A stretch of DNA of 16,108 bases from Planctomycetota bacterium (lineage in GTDB: Bacteria > Planctomycetota > Phycisphaerae > Phycisphaerales > SM1A02): positions 1 through 16,108 of the forward strand of contig QWPU01000031.1 of NCBI GenBank assembly GCA_003671065.1, in the 5' to 3' direction. Both the position numbers and the translations under genes were made by a program. The notes beneath the pieces are model-generated. The model saw nothing but the letters and a program-made list of their open reading frames with translations, made no database searches and was not told the origin of the DNA. Position 1 is the first letter of the stretch; every line of letters starts with the position of its first letter. This document shows positions 7,334 to 13,063 of this stretch, piece after piece.

Positions 7334-7349
7334 ATAGAGGCGAGTATTT

Positions 7350-8165
7350 ATGATCGAACTACCGATCTACGATTCCAACGGCAAGAAGGTTGACACCCTG
7401 CAGATTGATGCTGCAGAGCTCGGCGGAGAAGTCCGCTACGCATTGCTCAAGCAGGCGTATGTCATCACCCACGGCAACCAACGTCAGGGCTCAGCCCGTA
7501 CGAAGAGCCGAGGCGACGTTCACGGTTCCACACGCAAGCTCTACAAGCAGAAGGGCACCGGCAACGCACGCGCTGGTGCTTCGCGCACGCCAATCCGTAA
7601 GGGTGGTGGTGTGACCTTCAAGAAGACCCGCACTCGCGAGGACTTCCGCACTGAGCTTCCTAAGAAGATGCGTCGCCTTGCTAACCGCAACGCGCTGCTC
7701 GCCAAACTCATTGACAACGAAGTGAAGTGCTTCAACGCGCTTGATTTCAAAGCCCCAAAGACAGCTGAGTTTGCCAAGCTCATGGCGTCGGTCGGTATCG
7801 ACCGCACCTGCCTTGTCGCCACCGATAAGGGCAACAAGAACGCGATGCTTTCCGCCCGCAACTGCGCTGGCGTGGATGTCATCCGTATCGATCAACTCAA
7901 CGCCTTCGCGCTGCTGAATCACCGATACCTCATCGTTGACAAGGCCGCGCTTGTGTCGTTCATCGATAGCACCTGCTTCGGAAGCGAAGAAGAGTCTGAC
8001 GAAGTCGCTGCGGCAGCACCTGCCAAGGCTCCTGCGAAAGCCAAGGCTCCAGCCAAGGCTCCAGCCAAGGCTCCAGCCAAGGCCAAGGCTTCAGCCGAAG
8101 GCAAGACTCCAGCCGCAGCCGCTCCAAAAGCAGCGAAATCAACTAGCAAGAAGGAAGGCGCCTGA
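7350..8165 (+). CDS. rplD: 50S ribosomal protein L4 with an Ala/Pro/Lys-rich C-terminal tail
   Basis: L4 binds 23S rRNA, lines the exit tunnel with its long loop, and in Escherichia coli represses its own operon. The core occupies residues 1-210: the rRNA-binding loop with RQGSARTKSR (45-54) and KQKGTGNARAGASRTP (66-81), and the C-terminal LIVDKAAL strand-helix (194-201). It is followed by an extra tail of about 60 residues. The tail begins with an acidic patch (GSEEESDE, 211-218), continues with PAKA repeats (about 224-247) and ends in KSTSKKEGA. Bacterial L4 is usually about 205 residues, so 271 is long. The PAKA part is encoded by a 12-bp tandem repeat at 8049-8084. The start is supported by AGAGG 9 bases upstream. 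The TGA stop overlaps the rplW ATG by one base. Confidence 0.96.
   Translation: MIELPIYDSNGKKVDTLQIDAAELGGEVRYALLKQAYVITHGNQRQGSARTKSRGDVHGSTRKLYKQKGTGNARAGASRTPIRKGGGVTFKKTRTREDFRTELPKKMRRLANRNALLAKLIDNEVKCFNALDFKAPKTAEFAKLMASVGIDRTCLVATDKGNKNAMLSARNCAGVDVIRIDQLNAFALLNHRYLIVDKAALVSFIDSTCFGSEEESDEVAAAAPAKAPAKAKAPAKAPAKAPAKAKASAEGKTPAAAAPKAAKSTSKKEGA
8049..8084. repeat. 12-bp tandem repeat encoding the L4 PAKA tail
   Basis: Three consecutive copies of CCAGCCAAGGCT (8049-8060, 8061-8072, 8073-8084, the last ending in C) encode PAKA units in frame. Related partial copies flank it (CCAAGGCT at 8041-8048). Confidence 0.95.
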
Positions 8166-8443
8166 TGGACCCAATTCACATCATCATCCGTCCAATTGTG
8201 ACCGAGAAGGCCACATGGGGCGCTGGTCACCAAAACCGCTTCGCGTTCGAAGTGTCGAAGCTCGCTTCGAAGACTCAAATCAAGTACGCGATCGAGAGCC
8301 TCTACAAGGTTCGCGTCGTGGGCGTCGCTACCCAGATTCGTGCGCTGCGTAACCGCGCGTATGCCTACGGACTCGTCCAAGGTAAAACTTGGAAGCGCGC
8401 CGTTGTCAAGATTCACGCCGAAGACAAGATCGAAATCTTCTGA
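8165..8443 (+). CDS. rplW: 50S ribosomal protein L23
   Basis: L23 sits at the polypeptide exit and docks trigger factor and the signal recognition particle. The 92-residue product has the family start IIIRPIVTEKAT (6-17), FEVSKLASKTQIKYAIESLYKVRV in the middle (only part quoted: ASKTQIKYAIE) and the closing WKRAVVKIHAEDKIEIF strand. Length is normal. ATG at 8165 overlaps the rplD TGA as TGATG, with a purine-rich AAGGAAGG at about 8151-8158 serving as ribosome binding site inside the end of rplD. Translational coupling with L4 is therefore likely. Confidence 0.96.
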   Translation: MDPIHIIIRPIVTEKATWGAGHQNRFAFEVSKLASKTQIKYAIESLYKVRVVGVATQIRALRNRAYAYGLVQGKTWKRAVVKIHAEDKIEIF

Positions 8444-8473
8444 TTCCTCTGCTCTGAGAAATAGGAAATACAC

Positions 8474-9340
8474 ATGGCAATTCGTGTCTACAAGAGAACC
8501 ACCAACGGACGCCGCAACGCGTCGGTGAATCTCCATTCGGAAGTGACGAAGAAGACTCCAGAGAAGTCGCTCCTTGCTCCACTCGTCCGCGGAAGCGGTC
8601 GCAACGTGCAAGGCAAGATCACGATCCTCGGTCGCGGTGGTGGCCACAAGCGTCGCTATCGCAAGATTGATTTCCGTCGCAATAAAGATGCGGTGGGAGC
8701 CAACGCTGCGGGCGCGATCGTCGTCGGCATCGAATACGACCCAAACCGCTCATCGCACATCGCGCTGCTGCGCTATCCAGATGGTGACCTCCGCTACATT
8801 CTGTCGCCTAAGGGCCTCAATGCAGGCGACACCATCATGAGCTCAGCGGATCAGATCGATCCAAAGATCGGCAATTGCATGCCGATCAAGCACATCCCAA
8901 CTGGCCAAGCTCTTCACAATGTGGAGATGGAACCAGGCGCGGGCGGACGACTCTGCCGTGGCGCAGGAATGTGCGCGCGTCTCACCAACAAGGAAGGTCG
9001 TTGGGCAACCATCGTGCTTCCTTCGGGCGAAGTTCGCCAGGTGAGCATGGAATGTCGCGCGACCATCGGTGAAGTCGGCAACGCTGATCACGGCAATGTC
9101 GTGCTCGGTAAGGCAGGACGCAATCGTTGGTTGGGCCGTCGTCCAACTACTCGTGGTTTGGCCATGAGTCACCACACCCATCCGCACGGCGGTGGTTCGG
9201 TGTCCAAGGGCGGCCGCGAGCCTTGCAACCACTCGGGTACTTTCGCTAAGGGCGGACGAACTCGTCGCTTCGGTAAGTCGAGCGATACGCGAATCATTCG
9301 TCGTCGTAAGAGCAAGCGATACGGTCAATTGAAGGTCTGA
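8474..9340 (+). CDS. rplB: 50S ribosomal protein L2
   Basis: L2 is a primary 23S rRNA binder needed for subunit association and peptidyl transfer. The 288-residue protein shows YKRTTNGRRNASV (6-18) at the start, ITILGRGGGHKRRYR (49-63), GDTI (118-121), IPTGQALHNVEMEPG (141-155) and KAGRNRWLGRRPTTRG (213-228). The functional loop, usually AMNPVDHPHGGG, reads AMSHHTHPHGGG (230-241): the His equivalent to E. coli His229 (here 236) is kept, but NPVD is replaced by SHHT. The C-terminal part carries EPCNHSGTFAKGGRTRR and ends IIRRRKSKRYGQLKV, slightly longer than usual. ATG at 8474 follows AGGA (8463-8466) by 7 bases, 30 bases after rplW. Confidence 0.97.
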   Translation: MAIRVYKRTTNGRRNASVNLHSEVTKKTPEKSLLAPLVRGSGRNVQGKITILGRGGGHKRRYRKIDFRRNKDAVGANAAGAIVVGIEYDPNRSSHIALLRYPDGDLRYILSPKGLNAGDTIMSSADQIDPKIGNCMPIKHIPTGQALHNVEMEPGAGGRLCRGAGMCARLTNKEGRWATIVLPSGEVRQVSMECRATIGEVGNADHGNVVLGKAGRNRWLGRRPTTRGLAMSHHTHPHGGGSVSKGGREPCNHSGTFAKGGRTRRFGKSSDTRIIRRRKSKRYGQLKV

Positions 9341-9345
9341 TGCGG

Positions 9346-9378
9346 GGCCTGATCGAAGCACTCCCGCTCAGATCAGCC
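9346..9378 (+). other. Hairpin just after the rplB stop
   Basis: GGCCTGATC (9346-9354) pairs with GATCAGCC (9371-9378) over 8 positions with one bulged C, enclosing a 16-base loop. It starts 6 bases after the rplB TGA. No T-run follows. Confidence 0.5.
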
Positions 9379-9387
9379 TCTCAGATG

Positions 9388-9407
9388 GACAGTGTGAGAC
9401 AGTGTTA
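9388..9407. repeat. 10-bp tandem duplication between rplB and rpsS
   Basis: GACAGTGTGA (9388-9397) is followed by GACAGTGTTA (9398-9407), 9 of 10 identical. Confidence 0.85.
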
Positions 9408-9477
9408 GAAACAAAGAATTAGTTAGCTGAAGACAGTCCCAGCCGTGCACGCGGCGAGAATCAATCGAGTACTACTC

Positions 9478-9756
9478 ATGGCACGATCACTCAAGAAGGG
9501 TCCATACGTCGTTGAAAGCCTCTACCGCAAGGTCGAGCTGCAAGCGGCGAACACGAAGCGCGTTCCGATCAAGACCTGGTCGCGTTCATGCACGATTGTG
9601 CCCGAGTTCGTCGGCTTCACATTCCAAGTGCATAACGGGCGTCAATTCATTGATGTCTATTGCACCGAAGACATGGTCGGCCACAAACTCGGCGAATTCT
9701 CGCACACCTGCACATTCCGCGGCCACACCAATAAGAAGGAAAATCTGAAGGTCTAA
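9478..9756 (+). CDS. rpsS: 30S ribosomal protein S19
   Basis: S19 is a small-subunit head protein that contacts the A-site tRNA region and S13. The 92-residue product begins MARSLKKGPYV, exactly as in the family, and contains the KTWSRSCTIVPEFVG stretch and the closing GHKLGEFSHTCTFRGH signature (about 67-82; usually GEFAPTR-F-GH). I chose ATG at 9478 rather than the in-frame GTG at 9445, because the family N-terminus starts there and the 11 extra residues match nothing. No Shine-Dalgarno sequence is visible before 9478. The spacer from rplB is 137 bases. Confidence 0.96.
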   Translation: MARSLKKGPYVVESLYRKVELQAANTKRVPIKTWSRSCTIVPEFVGFTFQVHNGRQFIDVYCTEDMVGHKLGEFSHTCTFRGHTNKKENLKV

Positions 9757-9761
9757 CGAAC

Positions 9762-9796
9762 CGTCTTCGATGCGTGTCATGCGCATTCGAAGGACG
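9762..9796 (+). other. Strong hairpin between rpsS and rplV
   Basis: The arm at 9762-9774 pairs with 9782-9796 over 13 positions: CGTC with GACG, TTCGA with TCGAA, TGCG with CGCA. Single bulges are G9792 and T9786, and the loop is 7 bases. It lies 6 bases after the rpsS stop. No T-run follows, so I do not call a terminator; a processing site or a translational control element is possible. Confidence 0.6.
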
Positions 9797-9823
9797 AACG
9801 CCTGATCCACAGAGGTACTCACT

Positions 9824-10153
9824 ATGGCATACCAAGCCTGTCACCGATTCGCTCGTATCGCTCCGCGCAAGGCACGCCTTGTTGCGGACATGATCCGCGG
9901 CAAGCGCGTTGAAGAAGCGCTCACTGCGCTCGACTTCGAGAAGAAGCGCGGCGCTGCGTTCATCATCGTCGTGCTCAAGAGCGCGATCGCAAACGCGGAA
10001 GAGCGCAACGCAGATCCAACTAAACTCATCGTGAGCGAGTCGCGAATTGATGAAGGTCCAACCCTTGATCGATTCCAACCGAAGGATCGCGGTCGCGCGC
10101 ATCCGATTCTCAAGCGTACATGCCACATTCACATCACTGTTGAGGAGCGCTGA
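9824..10153 (+). CDS. rplV: 50S ribosomal protein L22
   Basis: L22 contacts all 23S rRNA domains, and its beta-hairpin lines the exit tunnel. The 109-residue product has normal length: RIAPRKARLVADMIRGK (11-27) at the start, ALDFEKKRGAAFIIVVLKSA in the middle (part: KSAIANAEE), and the tunnel hairpin with GPTLDRFQPKDRGRAHPI followed by the HIHITVEER end. ATG at 9824 follows AGAGG (9811-9815) by 8 bases. Its start context TCACTATG is shared with the next two genes. The stop is 23 bases before rpsC. Confidence 0.97.
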   Translation: MAYQACHRFARIAPRKARLVADMIRGKRVEEALTALDFEKKRGAAFIIVVLKSAIANAEERNADPTKLIVSESRIDEGPTLDRFQPKDRGRAHPILKRTCHIHITVEER

Positions 10154-10176
10154 GCGGTAACGCTTAGAGATTCACT

Positions 10177-10881
10177 ATGGGACAAAAAGTCCATCCATTT
10201 GGTTTCCGCGTAGGCATCACCGAGGCTCACCGCTCTCGCTGGTTTGCTCCGAAGGCGCTCTTTGGCGCATTGCTTGTCGAGGATTACAAGATCCGCAAGT
10301 ACATCGACAAGCGCCTCAACCGCACGCCGCCCTTTGCGGCCGTGAGCGACATCCTCATTGAGCGCACGCGTGATGAACTCACCGTGATTCTCAAGAGCGC
10401 GCGCCCAGGCATGGTCATTGGACCACGCGGCGGCGGACTCGAAGCGCTCACCAAGGATCTTCAGACGATGACGGGCCGCAAGGTCGTGATTCGCGTCGTT
10501 GAGATCAAGAATGCCGACCTCGATGCCAAGCTCATCGCTGAAAGCATCGCCGAGCAACTCAAGAAGCGCGCGAACTTCCGCCGCGTTCTCAAGATGCGCG
10601 CTGAAGGCACCATGCAGGCAGGCGCGAAGGGTATTCGCATTCTCCTTGCCGGCCGTCTCGGTGGCGCGGAAATGAGCCGCACCCTTGACACTCGTCTTGG
10701 TTCCATTCCGCTTTCGACGCTTCAAGCGAATGTCGATTACGCATTGGCGACGAGCCTTACAACCTACGGATCGATCGGCGTGAAGGTGTGGGTCTTCAAG
10801 GGCCTTTACACCGAACACGACGAAGACACCACTCACTCGAGCGCGGCCGGTGGCCGAGCCCGTGCGCGCGGTCGTCGTTAA
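10177..10881 (+). CDS. rpsC: 30S ribosomal protein S3
   Basis: S3 sits at the mRNA entry site and contributes to mRNA unwinding. The 234-residue product starts MGQKVHPFGFRVGI as in the family, with an N-terminal KH domain whose GxxG-type loop reads GMVIGPRGGGLEAL (about 74-87; the common form is IGKKG). The C-terminal domain includes AEGTMQAGAKGIRILLAGRLGGAEMSR (part: GRLGGAEMSR) and TYGSIGVKVWVFKG. It ends in a short basic RARGRR tail. ATG at 10177 has only weak Shine-Dalgarno potential (GAG at about 10166) and shares TCACTATG with rplV and rplP. A 131-base spacer follows. Confidence 0.97.
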   Translation: MGQKVHPFGFRVGITEAHRSRWFAPKALFGALLVEDYKIRKYIDKRLNRTPPFAAVSDILIERTRDELTVILKSARPGMVIGPRGGGLEALTKDLQTMTGRKVVIRVVEIKNADLDAKLIAESIAEQLKKRANFRRVLKMRAEGTMQAGAKGIRILLAGRLGGAEMSRTLDTRLGSIPLSTLQANVDYALATSLTTYGSIGVKVWVFKGLYTEHDEDTTHSSAAGGRARARGRR

Positions 10882-10898
10882 CACTTGACAGTGACAGT

Positions 10899-10935
10899 TG
10901 ATGATCACGTCGCCTTGTTGGCGGAGTGCGCATCA
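10899..10935 (+). other. Imperfect hairpin between rpsC and rplP
   Basis: TGATG (10899-10903) pairs with CATCA (10931-10935), CAC (10906-10908) with GTG (10926-10928), and TCGCC (10910-10914) with GGCGG (10920-10924, one G-U), around TTGTT. There is one 2x2 internal loop and one G-A mismatch. It begins 18 bases after the rpsC stop and lacks a T-run. The TTGACA at 10885-10890 just before it has no matching -10 element. Confidence 0.45.
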
Positions 10936-11012
10936 GAATCCAGTTCGAACAACAGCGCATTCGGAATCCCCGAGTGCACTGAAAATAAGCCAGCGATAGT
11001 CGAGGACTCACT

Positions 11013-11435
11013 ATGTCCAACTTGATGCCAAAGCGAGTGAAGTTTCGTAAAGAGCAGCGCGGTAAGCTGCGAGGCAATGCCACCCGTGGCAACTATGTTG
11101 CTTTCGGTGACTACGGTCTTCAAACCCTTGAGTCTCACTGGCTCACGGGTCGGCAGATCGAAGCAGGCCGCATTGCAGCGCAGCACTTCCTCCGCCGCCA
11201 AGGCAAGATCTTCATTCGCGTCTTCCCAGACAAGCCGATTTCGAAGAAGCCACTTGAAACCCGAATGGGTAAAGGTAAGGCAGAAGTCGATTACTGGGCA
11301 GCGCGTATTAAGCCAGGCACGGTGCTCTTCGAAATCGCGGGTGTTCCCGAAGATCTCGCGAAGCAAGCCATGGCGCGCATTGCCTACAAGATGCCAGTGA
11401 AGTGCCGATTCGTCGGTCGCCGCATTGCTGTCTAA
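11013..11435 (+). CDS. rplP: 50S ribosomal protein L16
   Basis: L16 helps shape the A-site of the large subunit. The 140-residue product has the family start LMPKRVKFRKEQRGKLRG (4-21), a central RQIEAGRIAAQHFLRR, the KPLETRMGKGKAEVDYW region, and VLFEIAGVPEDLAKQAM before the C-terminal KCRFVGRRIAV. Length is normal. ATG at 11013 follows GAGGA (11002-11006) by 6 bases. The internal ATG at 11025 (MPKR) would also keep the core, but the upstream one has the better ribosome binding site. Its start context TCACTATG matches those of rplV and rpsC. Confidence 0.97.
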   Translation: MSNLMPKRVKFRKEQRGKLRGNATRGNYVAFGDYGLQTLESHWLTGRQIEAGRIAAQHFLRRQGKIFIRVFPDKPISKKPLETRMGKGKAEVDYWAARIKPGTVLFEIAGVPEDLAKQAMARIAYKMPVKCRFVGRRIAV

Positions 11436-11509
11436 GTCAATCGTCCAAGATGAGATGTAGTGAATGAGTCAGCACGCAAACGAGCAAGCACGCCACGAAG
11501 GGCAACACC

Positions 11510-11710
11510 ATGAAGGCTCCTGAAGTTAAGAAACTTTCCTCCGACGATCTCAAGACCGAGGCAACACGCCTCCGTCGCGAGCTCTTCGATTTCCGTTGTA
11601 AGTTGACCACCGACAAGGTCGCCGACAACTCCCGCATCTGCAAGGCCCGCAGGGACCTCGCACGCATCCTGACCGAGCAAACTGCTCGCAAGGCTGCGAC
11701 AGCTGCGTGA
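11510..11710 (+). CDS. rpmC: 50S ribosomal protein L29
   Basis: L29 is a small two-helix protein near the exit tunnel, next to L23. The 66-residue product has the usual length and pattern: KKLSSDDLKTEATRLRREL (7-25), the LFDFRCKLTT turn (25-34; usually LFNLRFQ) and the RDLARILTEQ helix (48-57). It ends in an Ala-rich tail. ATG at 11510 follows AAGGG (11498-11502) by 7 bases. The TGA stop (11708-11710) lies inside the first copy of a 14-bp tandem duplication that continues into the spacer. Confidence 0.95.
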   Translation: MKAPEVKKLSSDDLKTEATRLRRELFDFRCKLTTDKVADNSRICKARRDLARILTEQTARKAATAA

Positions 11711-11734
11711 GCGACAAGTAGTGAGCGACAAGTT
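11707..11734. repeat. 14-bp tandem duplication overlapping the rpmC stop
   Basis: GTGAGCGACAAGTA (11707-11720) is followed by GTGAGCGACAAGTT (11721-11734), 13 of 14 identical. The first copy contains the rpmC TGA. Confidence 0.95.
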
Positions 11735-11750
11735 GAGTAAGCGAACGAAC

Positions 11751-11768
11751 TGACCGTGAAGACGGTCA
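11751..11768 (+). other. Perfect 7-bp hairpin upstream of rpsQ
   Basis: TGACCGT (11751-11757) and ACGGTCA (11762-11768) pair perfectly around the tetraloop GAAG. It is followed by short A/C/G pentamer reiterations (ACAAG, AACAG) up to the rpsQ start, not by a T-run. Confidence 0.55.
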
Positions 11769-11805
11769 TGACAAGACAAGAACAGAACAGAACCGAGACG
11801 AAATT

Positions 11806-12114
11806 ATGCCGACGAAGAACGAACTCGTCATTCCCGAATCCTCACCACGCCGCATCGGCGTTGTTGAGAGCGACAAGGCCAGCAAGACCCGCAAGGTCGT
11901 CATTGCCTATTCGGGTAAGCACCCGAAGTACGGCAAGTACATGCGCAAGCGCACTGTGCTTCATGTGCATGACGAGCGCAACGAGTCGCACTATGGCGAT
12001 CGCGTTGAGGTCGCCGAGTGCCGTCCACTCTCCAAGACTAAGTCTTGGGTGTTGATTCGCATCGTTGAGCGCGCCCCAGCAGGGTTGCATGTGCATCTGA
12101 AGGACGGCGTCTAA
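11806..12114 (+). CDS. rpsQ: 30S ribosomal protein S17
   Basis: S17 is a primary 16S rRNA binder of OB-fold type in the small-subunit body. The 102-residue product is a little longer than the common 80-90. It has RRIGVVESDKASKTRKVVI (15-33; usually G-V-SDKM-KTVVV), KHPKYGKYMRKRTVLHVHDE, and the closing GDRVEVAECRPLSKTKSWVL signature, which is nearly canonical. The extra length is in the N-terminus and in a C-terminal LHVHLKDGV end. ATG at 11806 has only a weak ribosome binding site. It is separated from rpmC by a 95-base spacer containing a duplication and a hairpin. Confidence 0.96.
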   Translation: MPTKNELVIPESSPRRIGVVESDKASKTRKVVIAYSGKHPKYGKYMRKRTVLHVHDERNESHYGDRVEVAECRPLSKTKSWVLIRIVERAPAGLHVHLKDGV

Positions 12115-12136
12115 GCCGCGTCGGACAGAAGTTAGT

Positions 12137-12164
12137 TTGAGTCACTGCGTAGTTTGAATGTAAT
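12137..12164 (+). promoter_or_regulatory. Possible internal promoter before rplN
   Basis: TTGAGT (12137-12142) and TGTAAT (12159-12164) are spaced by 16 bases, matching the sigma-70 consensus at 4 of 6 and 5 of 6. A start near 12171 would give a leader of about 29 bases to rplN. This is where the S10 and spc operons meet in Escherichia coli, which makes an internal promoter plausible. The evidence is only the hexamer match. Confidence 0.35.
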
Positions 12165-12199
12165 AGAACGCCGGCTACGGCCAGCGATGGAGTTAAGCA

Positions 12200-12586
12200 A
12201 TGATCCAGAAAGAATCACGACTCGACGTCTGCGACAACAGCGGAGCAAAGGAAGCCATGGTCATTGGCGTCCTCGGAGGCTCAACAGCCACTGGTCGATT
12301 CACTCGTCTCACAATGACCATCGGTGACACCGTGGTCTGCTCGGTGAAGAAGGCTCTGCCTAACGGCGAAGTCAAGGCCGGCGACAAGGTTCGCGCCATC
12401 ATCGTTCGTTGTAAGTTTCCAACTCGTCGTGAAGACGGTTCGTATGTGCGCTTCGATTCGAACGCGTGCGTGCTCGTTGACAAGGACGGTAATCCGAAGG
12501 GCACTCGTATCTTCGGCGCAGTCGCGCGCGAATTGCGCGAGAAGAACTTCATGAAGATCGTGTCGCTCGCGACGGAGGTTATCTAA
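12200..12586 (+). CDS. rplN: 50S ribosomal protein L14
   Basis: L14 lies at the subunit interface and forms bridges to the small subunit. The 128-residue product starts MIQKESRLDVCDNSGAKEAM (1-20), very close to the family, and ends FMKIVSLATEVI. The central RFDSNACVLVDKDGNPKGTRIFG is canonical. Compared with Escherichia coli L14 it carries about six extra residues after LGGS (28), in the segment TATGRFTRLTMTIGD. ATG at 12200 follows GGAG (12189-12192) by 7 bases. Its end carries the GGAGG ribosome binding site of rplX. Confidence 0.97.
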   Translation: MIQKESRLDVCDNSGAKEAMVIGVLGGSTATGRFTRLTMTIGDTVVCSVKKALPNGEVKAGDKVRAIIVRCKFPTRREDGSYVRFDSNACVLVDKDGNPKGTRIFGAVARELREKNFMKIVSLATEVI

Positions 12587-12588
12587 GT

Positions 12589-13002
12589 ATGCCACGCCAC
12601 ATTCGCAAGGGTGACTCAGTCATCGTCACTAAAGGCGCCTCCAAAGGCACCATCGGCGAAATCATTCGTGTCATTGACGAAGGCGCTCGCGTCGTCGTCA
12701 AGGGCGTGAACATTCGCACCATGCACATCAAGCCAACACAGAAGGTTCCTCAAGGTTCCATTCTGAAAGAAGAAGGCCCAATCAACGCATCGAATGTCAG
12801 CCCCGTCGTCGACGGCAAGCCGAGTCGCGTGCGTTTCGTCTCGAAGCCAGATGGCTCGAAGTCACGCATCGCCGCGCGCGGTGGCAAGGAACTTCACCAA
12901 CTTCGCGGTCCGACCAAGAGTGGAACTGCGGGTGGAACTGCGGCAGCAAGCGCGACAAGCGCCGCTGCCAAGACCACCAAGCCAGCTGCGAAGAAGAAGT
13001 GA
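12589..13002 (+). CDS. rplX: 50S ribosomal protein L24 with an Ala/Thr/Lys-rich C-terminal tail
   Basis: L24 is an assembly initiator of the large subunit near the exit tunnel. The core spans about residues 1-107: the KOW motif DSVIVTKGASKGTIGEII (9-26), GVNIRTMHIKPT (39-50), EGPINASNV (62-70), and a closing SRVRFVSKPDGSKSRIAAR region. After residue 107 comes a 30-residue tail rich in Gly, Ala and Thr that ends in AAKKK, absent from typical L24 of about 105 residues. Part of the tail is encoded by a 12-bp tandem duplication (12920-12943). The gene starts 2 bases after rplN, with GGAGG at 12574-12578, 10 bases upstream. Confidence 0.95.
   Translation: MPRHIRKGDSVIVTKGASKGTIGEIIRVIDEGARVVVKGVNIRTMHIKPTQKVPQGSILKEEGPINASNVSPVVDGKPSRVRFVSKPDGSKSRIAARGGKELHQLRGPTKSGTAGGTAAASATSAAAKTTKPAAKKK
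12920..12943. repeat. 12-bp tandem duplication in the L24 tail
   Basis: GTGGAACTGCGG occurs twice in direct succession (12920-12931 and 12932-12943), an in-frame length that adds four residues. Confidence 0.95.
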
Positions 13003-13027
13003 GATCTAGAAAGTAATCGATGCCAAG

Positions 13028-13045
13028 GTCGCGTGAATGCGCGAC
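13028..13045 (+). promoter_or_regulatory. Hairpin upstream of rplE, possible translational control site
   Basis: GTCGCG (13028-13033) pairs perfectly with CGCGAC (13040-13045) around the loop TGAATG. It ends 18 bases before the rplE ATG, and its loop contains an alternative in-frame ATG at 13037. In Escherichia coli, S8 represses the spc operon by binding at the start of rplE. I cannot show the S8-binding core here, so the role is inference. Confidence 0.4.
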
Positions 13046-13063
13046 ACAGCAGAAAGAAAAATC

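Larger units (their letters stand above)
7019..7349 (+). other. 331-base non-coding spacer between rplC and rplD
   Basis: I find no credible gene in this stretch, the longest inside the ribosomal cluster. It holds a 9-bp hairpin soon after the rplC stop (7033-7058), a 5-bp GC hairpin just before rplD (7320-7333) and the rplD ribosome binding site AGAGG (7336-7340). A 64-codon TTG-started frame at 7143-7337 has no recognisable family or ribosome binding site. No strong sigma-70-like promoter is visible. Because L4 is the autoregulator of the S10 operon in Escherichia coli, a structured region before rplD is a possible regulatory site, but this is inference. Confidence 0.5.

Noticed and set aside
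7143..7337. A 64-codon TTG-started frame in the rplC-rplD gap
   Set aside because: It has no recognisable family, no ribosome binding site, and runs through a hairpin just before rplD; it is more likely non-coding.
7919..8647. A 242-codon minus-strand frame over the end of rplD, rplW and the start of rplB
   Set aside because: Antisense to three certain genes; its Ala/Gly-rich stretch is just the reverse of the L4 tail repeat.
9445..9477. An N-terminal extension of S19 from GTG at 9445
   Set aside because: The family N-terminus starts exactly at the ATG at 9478, and the extra residues match nothing.
10885..10913. A promoter at the TTGACA after rpsC
   Set aside because: No -10-like hexamer lies at 15-19 bases downstream.
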